Part shown: one piece after another, positions 39,527 through 41,676 of the stretch
Numbering within the stretch: position 1 is the first letter of the stretch
Layout: every line of letters begins with the position of its first letter
Origin: Anaerolineales bacterium
Lineage (GTDB): Bacteria > Chloroflexota > Anaerolineae > Anaerolineales > Villigracilaceae
NCBI GenBank assembly: GCA_014379595.1
Contig: JACMLM010000024.1
Location: 1 to 41,676 of the forward strand
Length of the DNA stretch: 41,676 bases
Direction of reading: 5' to 3'
Translations under genes and position numbers: made by a program
The notes under the pieces: generated by a model
What the model was told of the DNA's origin: nothing
What the model saw: only the letters and a program-made list of their open reading frames with translations
Databases searched by the model: none

Positions 39527-40948
39527 ATGTTCGTTACAAAAAATCTTTACCAAAACGATGAAGCGTGGAAAGCAACCTCGTTGGGGAATTCCAGTGAAAC
39601 GATTGGCGGTTGGGGCTGCCTACTCACATCAGTCACCATGATGTTAAATGGAATTGGTTATAACGAAACACCTGTCACCGTCAACCAGAAGATGAAAGCT
39701 GCTGGCGGATTCCAAGGGGCGTTTTTTATCCCTAGCGTGCTGCCTTATGTTTGGCCCAATGCCGCTTACCGTGATATGCAGCCCTGCGAAGCGTCCCCTG
39801 CACCTATTGCTCAAATTGATGCAGCCGTTGCAGCTGGCAAGGCTGTTATCTTGCAAGTAGATTGGAACAAGCAAGCAGGAATTCAAACACATTTTGTTTT
39901 AGTGAAAGAAAAAAAGGGGAATGATTATTCAATTTACGATCCTTATAAATACGGCGGCGATGGCCCCGATAAAGATGTGTTACTCACCACACGTTATAAA
40001 TTCAATGGTGCAAAATTAGCGACCGAGATCAGCGCAGTATTATGGTTCGACTCGTACAGCAGCACTCCGCCTGAACCTCCCAAGGTTACAAAGGTAGCTG
40101 TGCCCGCAGAAAAATATATTATCTATGCCGGCGAAGATGATCTTGCCTTGCGCGCCGACCCATCTGTTGGCGGCTATTTGTGGAAGCGCATGTTAATGGC
40201 AACGGAGTTGATCTCTCTCGAACCTAAAGCACAAGCCAAAGCAAAAATTGGTGTGCAAGGCCAGTGGATTCAAGTACAAGATCCCAAAGGCGATCAAGGA
40301 TATGTAGCTGCCTGGTTTGTTTCCGAACAAAAAGGCAAGCCCGCTTCTTCCTCATCGACAACTGTTTCAGCTCCCACACCGGGGACAGCGCCGAAACCTG
40401 GTTCTGTTCCTGCTCCCAAGCCGGGGACAGCGCCAACGCCTGGATCTGCACCCGTCCCCGCTGGGGCAATGGCACTCTTCCCCACCGAAGAATTATCCTT
40501 CCGCTCTCAACCTGTAATTTCACCCGAAACTTTAATTCGACGCGTTCCCACAACCGAACAATTGATCAGCCTTGAGCCAGCAAATCAAGCCATTGCAAAA
40601 GTTGGTGTCCAAAATCAATGGATAAAAGTTCGTGATGCAAACAAGAAAGATGGATATGTCGCTGCATGGTATGTAAAATACGCCAGCGGATCAACCGCCC
40701 AAGCGACAGCCGCAGCCACCCCAGCGACAAATGGCGTTGCAAAAGTGAAGGCCGCCGCAGAAGGCGTGGCGCTCCGCAATCAACCAGTTGTTAATGACAG
40801 CACGTTAATCAAAAGAGTAGGGATCAACTACGAATTTACAGTTGCAGAACCAGGCGGCGAGGCAAAAGTCGGCGCGAATGATAAATGGATCAAAGTAAAA
40901 GATGCAACCCATGAAGGCTACGTTGCGGCATGGTTTGTTTCGCGGTAA
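39527..40948 (+). CDS. C39-like cysteine protease domain with three SH3-like repeats
   Basis: 473 residues, SD GGAGG 9 bases before the ATG. Residues 1-175 look like a Peptidase_C39_2 domain: Cys31 in GGWGCLLTSVTMML, His122 in THFVLVKEKK and Asp138 in YSIYDPY fit the catalytic triad. Three SH3b-type repeats follow at about 195-266, 313-383 and 405-472, each ending GYVAAW(F/Y)V. The first two are separated by a repetitive Pro/Thr/Ala/Gly linker. No signal peptide or membrane helix is present, unusual for SH3b cell-wall proteins, so it may act inside the cell or be exported without a classical signal. A TIR protein gene starts 21 bp downstream and is probably co-transcribed. Confidence 0.8.
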   Translation: MFVTKNLYQNDEAWKATSLGNSSETIGGWGCLLTSVTMMLNGIGYNETPVTVNQKMKAAGGFQGAFFIPSVLPYVWPNAAYRDMQPCEASPAPIAQIDAAVAAGKAVILQVDWNKQAGIQTHFVLVKEKKGNDYSIYDPYKYGGDGPDKDVLLTTRYKFNGAKLATEISAVLWFDSYSSTPPEPPKVTKVAVPAEKYIIYAGEDDLALRADPSVGGYLWKRMLMATELISLEPKAQAKAKIGVQGQWIQVQDPKGDQGYVAAWFVSEQKGKPASSSSTTVSAPTPGTAPKPGSVPAPKPGTAPTPGSAPVPAGAMALFPTEELSFRSQPVISPETLIRRVPTTEQLISLEPANQAIAKVGVQNQWIKVRDANKKDGYVAAWYVKYASGSTAQATAAATPATNGVAKVKAAAEGVALRNQPVVNDSTLIKRVGINYEFTVAEPGGEAKVGANDKWIKVKDATHEGYVAAWFVSR

Positions 40949-40969
40949 AAAAGACAGGCTACACAGATA

Positions 40970-41676
40970 ATGGAAGAAAAGAATAACGGATCGAGAAATA
41001 TCCGCATATTCATTTCATATTCGCGTAAAAATAAAGCTTTTGTGCGAAAATTAAATGGCGCAATGGAGGAGGCAGGTATTTCCTCCTGGGTGGATTGGGA
41101 GGGAATCCCCCTTAGCTCCGATTGGATGGCAGAGATCACAAGCGCCATCCAATCGGCAGATGCATTTATATTTGTGATTAGCCCGGATTCTCTCAGATCC
41201 CAATTTTGTATGGATGAGTTGGAATTGGGAATAAAATTTAACAAAAAGATCATCCCTGTTCTTTACATGGAACCTGATAAGGAACAGAAAATGCACCCAA
41301 AATTGGGATCAACTCATTGGGTGCATTTACGTACCAAAAAGGATGATTTCAAAGCAACAATTCCCAAACTGGTTGAGGCCATTCAAACAGACCTCGGCTG
41401 GGTGCAGGAACATACACGCTTGTTACAACGCGCTGCCGAATGGGAACATAAGAAACGCAACAAAAGTTATCTTCTGCAAGGCTCAGATCTTGAAGAAGGC
41501 GAACGCTGGATGACTGAATCAACTAAAGATGCTGCCCGTGTTGTTATACCCATTCAGGCAGAATATATCAGCACAAGCCGCAAGGAAGCTGTCCAACGTC
41601 AGCGCAATCTGACCATTGGTGTCGGGGCTGCATTGGTTCTTAGTATATTTCTTGGAATTTTCGCATTTATACAACG
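40970..41676 (+). CDS. TIR domain membrane protein, N-terminal part (3' partial)
   Basis: The frame is open from the ATG at 40970 to the window edge (235 codons), so the C-terminus is missing. Residues 10-130 are a TIR domain: RIFISYSRKNKAFVRKL, SWVDWEGIPLSSDW, and SPDSLRSQFCMDELELG, where Glu83 is the expected catalytic Glu. After a linker (VQEHTRLLQRAAEWEHKKRNKSYLLQGSDLEEGERWM) a membrane helix begins near residue 214 (LTIGVGAALVLSIFLGIFAF). The linker pattern is typical of TIR proteins whose missing C-terminus carries WD40, TPR or formylglycine-type domains. It follows the C39-like gene after 21 bp. Confidence 0.8.
   Translation, partial: MEEKNNGSRNIRIFISYSRKNKAFVRKLNGAMEEAGISSWVDWEGIPLSSDWMAEITSAIQSADAFIFVISPDSLRSQFCMDELELGIKFNKKIIPVLYMEPDKEQKMHPKLGSTHWVHLRTKKDDFKATIPKLVEAIQTDLGWVQEHTRLLQRAAEWEHKKRNKSYLLQGSDLEEGERWMTESTKDAARVVIPIQAEYISTSRKEAVQRQRNLTIGVGAALVLSIFLGIFAFIQ

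Noticed and set aside
40294-40553. Gly/Ala/Pro repetitive frames on the minus strand in the C39-SH3 gene
   Set aside because: They mirror the Pro/Thr/Ala linker of the real gene on the + strand.

Overview
This window looks like chromosome from a member of the Chloroflexota, most likely an Anaerolineae relative. That placement is inferred from the kinds of genes present (a cobalamin-type light regulator with carotenoid genes, a nucleoside-type BMP ABC importer, a YgeW/YgeY/8-oxopurine deaminase set, GT-C membrane proteins, TIR and HEAT-repeat proteins) and from the moderate GC with many small inverted-repeat elements between genes. No rRNA, tRNA, CRISPR array, integrase or transposase was found.

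Bases 1-8070 (+ strand) are a tightly packed light and carotenoid block: the end of a CrtI-type desaturase, a MerR/B12-binding (CarH/LitR-like) regulator, an SDR oxidoreductase, a DNA photolyase, a DUF3267 zincin-like membrane protein, an unrecognised 338-residue His-rich membrane protein, a cytochrome P450 and a CrtYcd-type lycopene cyclase. Several junctions are 4-base ATGA overlaps, so most of it should be one transcript. The P450 next to a beta-cyclase suggests carotenoid hydroxylation, as known for CYP175A1 in Thermus.

Bases 8024-20908 (- strand) hold a MATE exporter; a threonine synthase, AI-2E permease and GT2 glycosyltransferase operon; a complete four-gene BMP/nucleoside ABC importer; a GT-C-like membrane protein with a TPR-like tail; and a small HEAT-repeat protein.

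Bases 20959-28476 (- strand) resemble the E. coli yge/yqe/ssnA neighbourhood: carbamate kinase, a YgeW-type carbamoyltransferase, a histidine phosphatase, a YgeY-type M20 hydrolase, a GntR/UTRA regulator, a P-loop kinase, two related small membrane proteins and an 8-oxoguanine-deaminase-like amidohydrolase. With the nucleoside importer this reads as purine or ureide salvage and fermentation, with ATP made from carbamoyl phosphate. The YgeX, HyuA and XdhD partners are not in the window.

Bases 28500-41676 are more mixed: an AT-rich TIR protein, a MITE-like repeat and a DUF559 gene; a zinc ribbon; a PHP hydrolase with a lipid kinase; an L7/L12-like mini-protein; an RRM protein with a long leader that ends in an intrinsic terminator; a BLUF photoreceptor; a phosphoesterase; a class III cyclase-like/SRPBCC fusion followed 17 bp later by a transporter-HEAT-cyclic-nucleotide-binding protein (a possible cNMP circuit); an apparently leaderless 53-residue membrane protein; a C39-like protease with three SH3-like repeats; and the start of a second TIR protein cut by the window edge.

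The most interesting items are the cyclase/CNB pair, the CarH-like regulator with an altered light-state ligand position and a long C-terminal extension, the unknown membrane protein in the light operon, the small palindromic repeats that supply the last codons of genes, and the leader or small RNA before the RRM gene.
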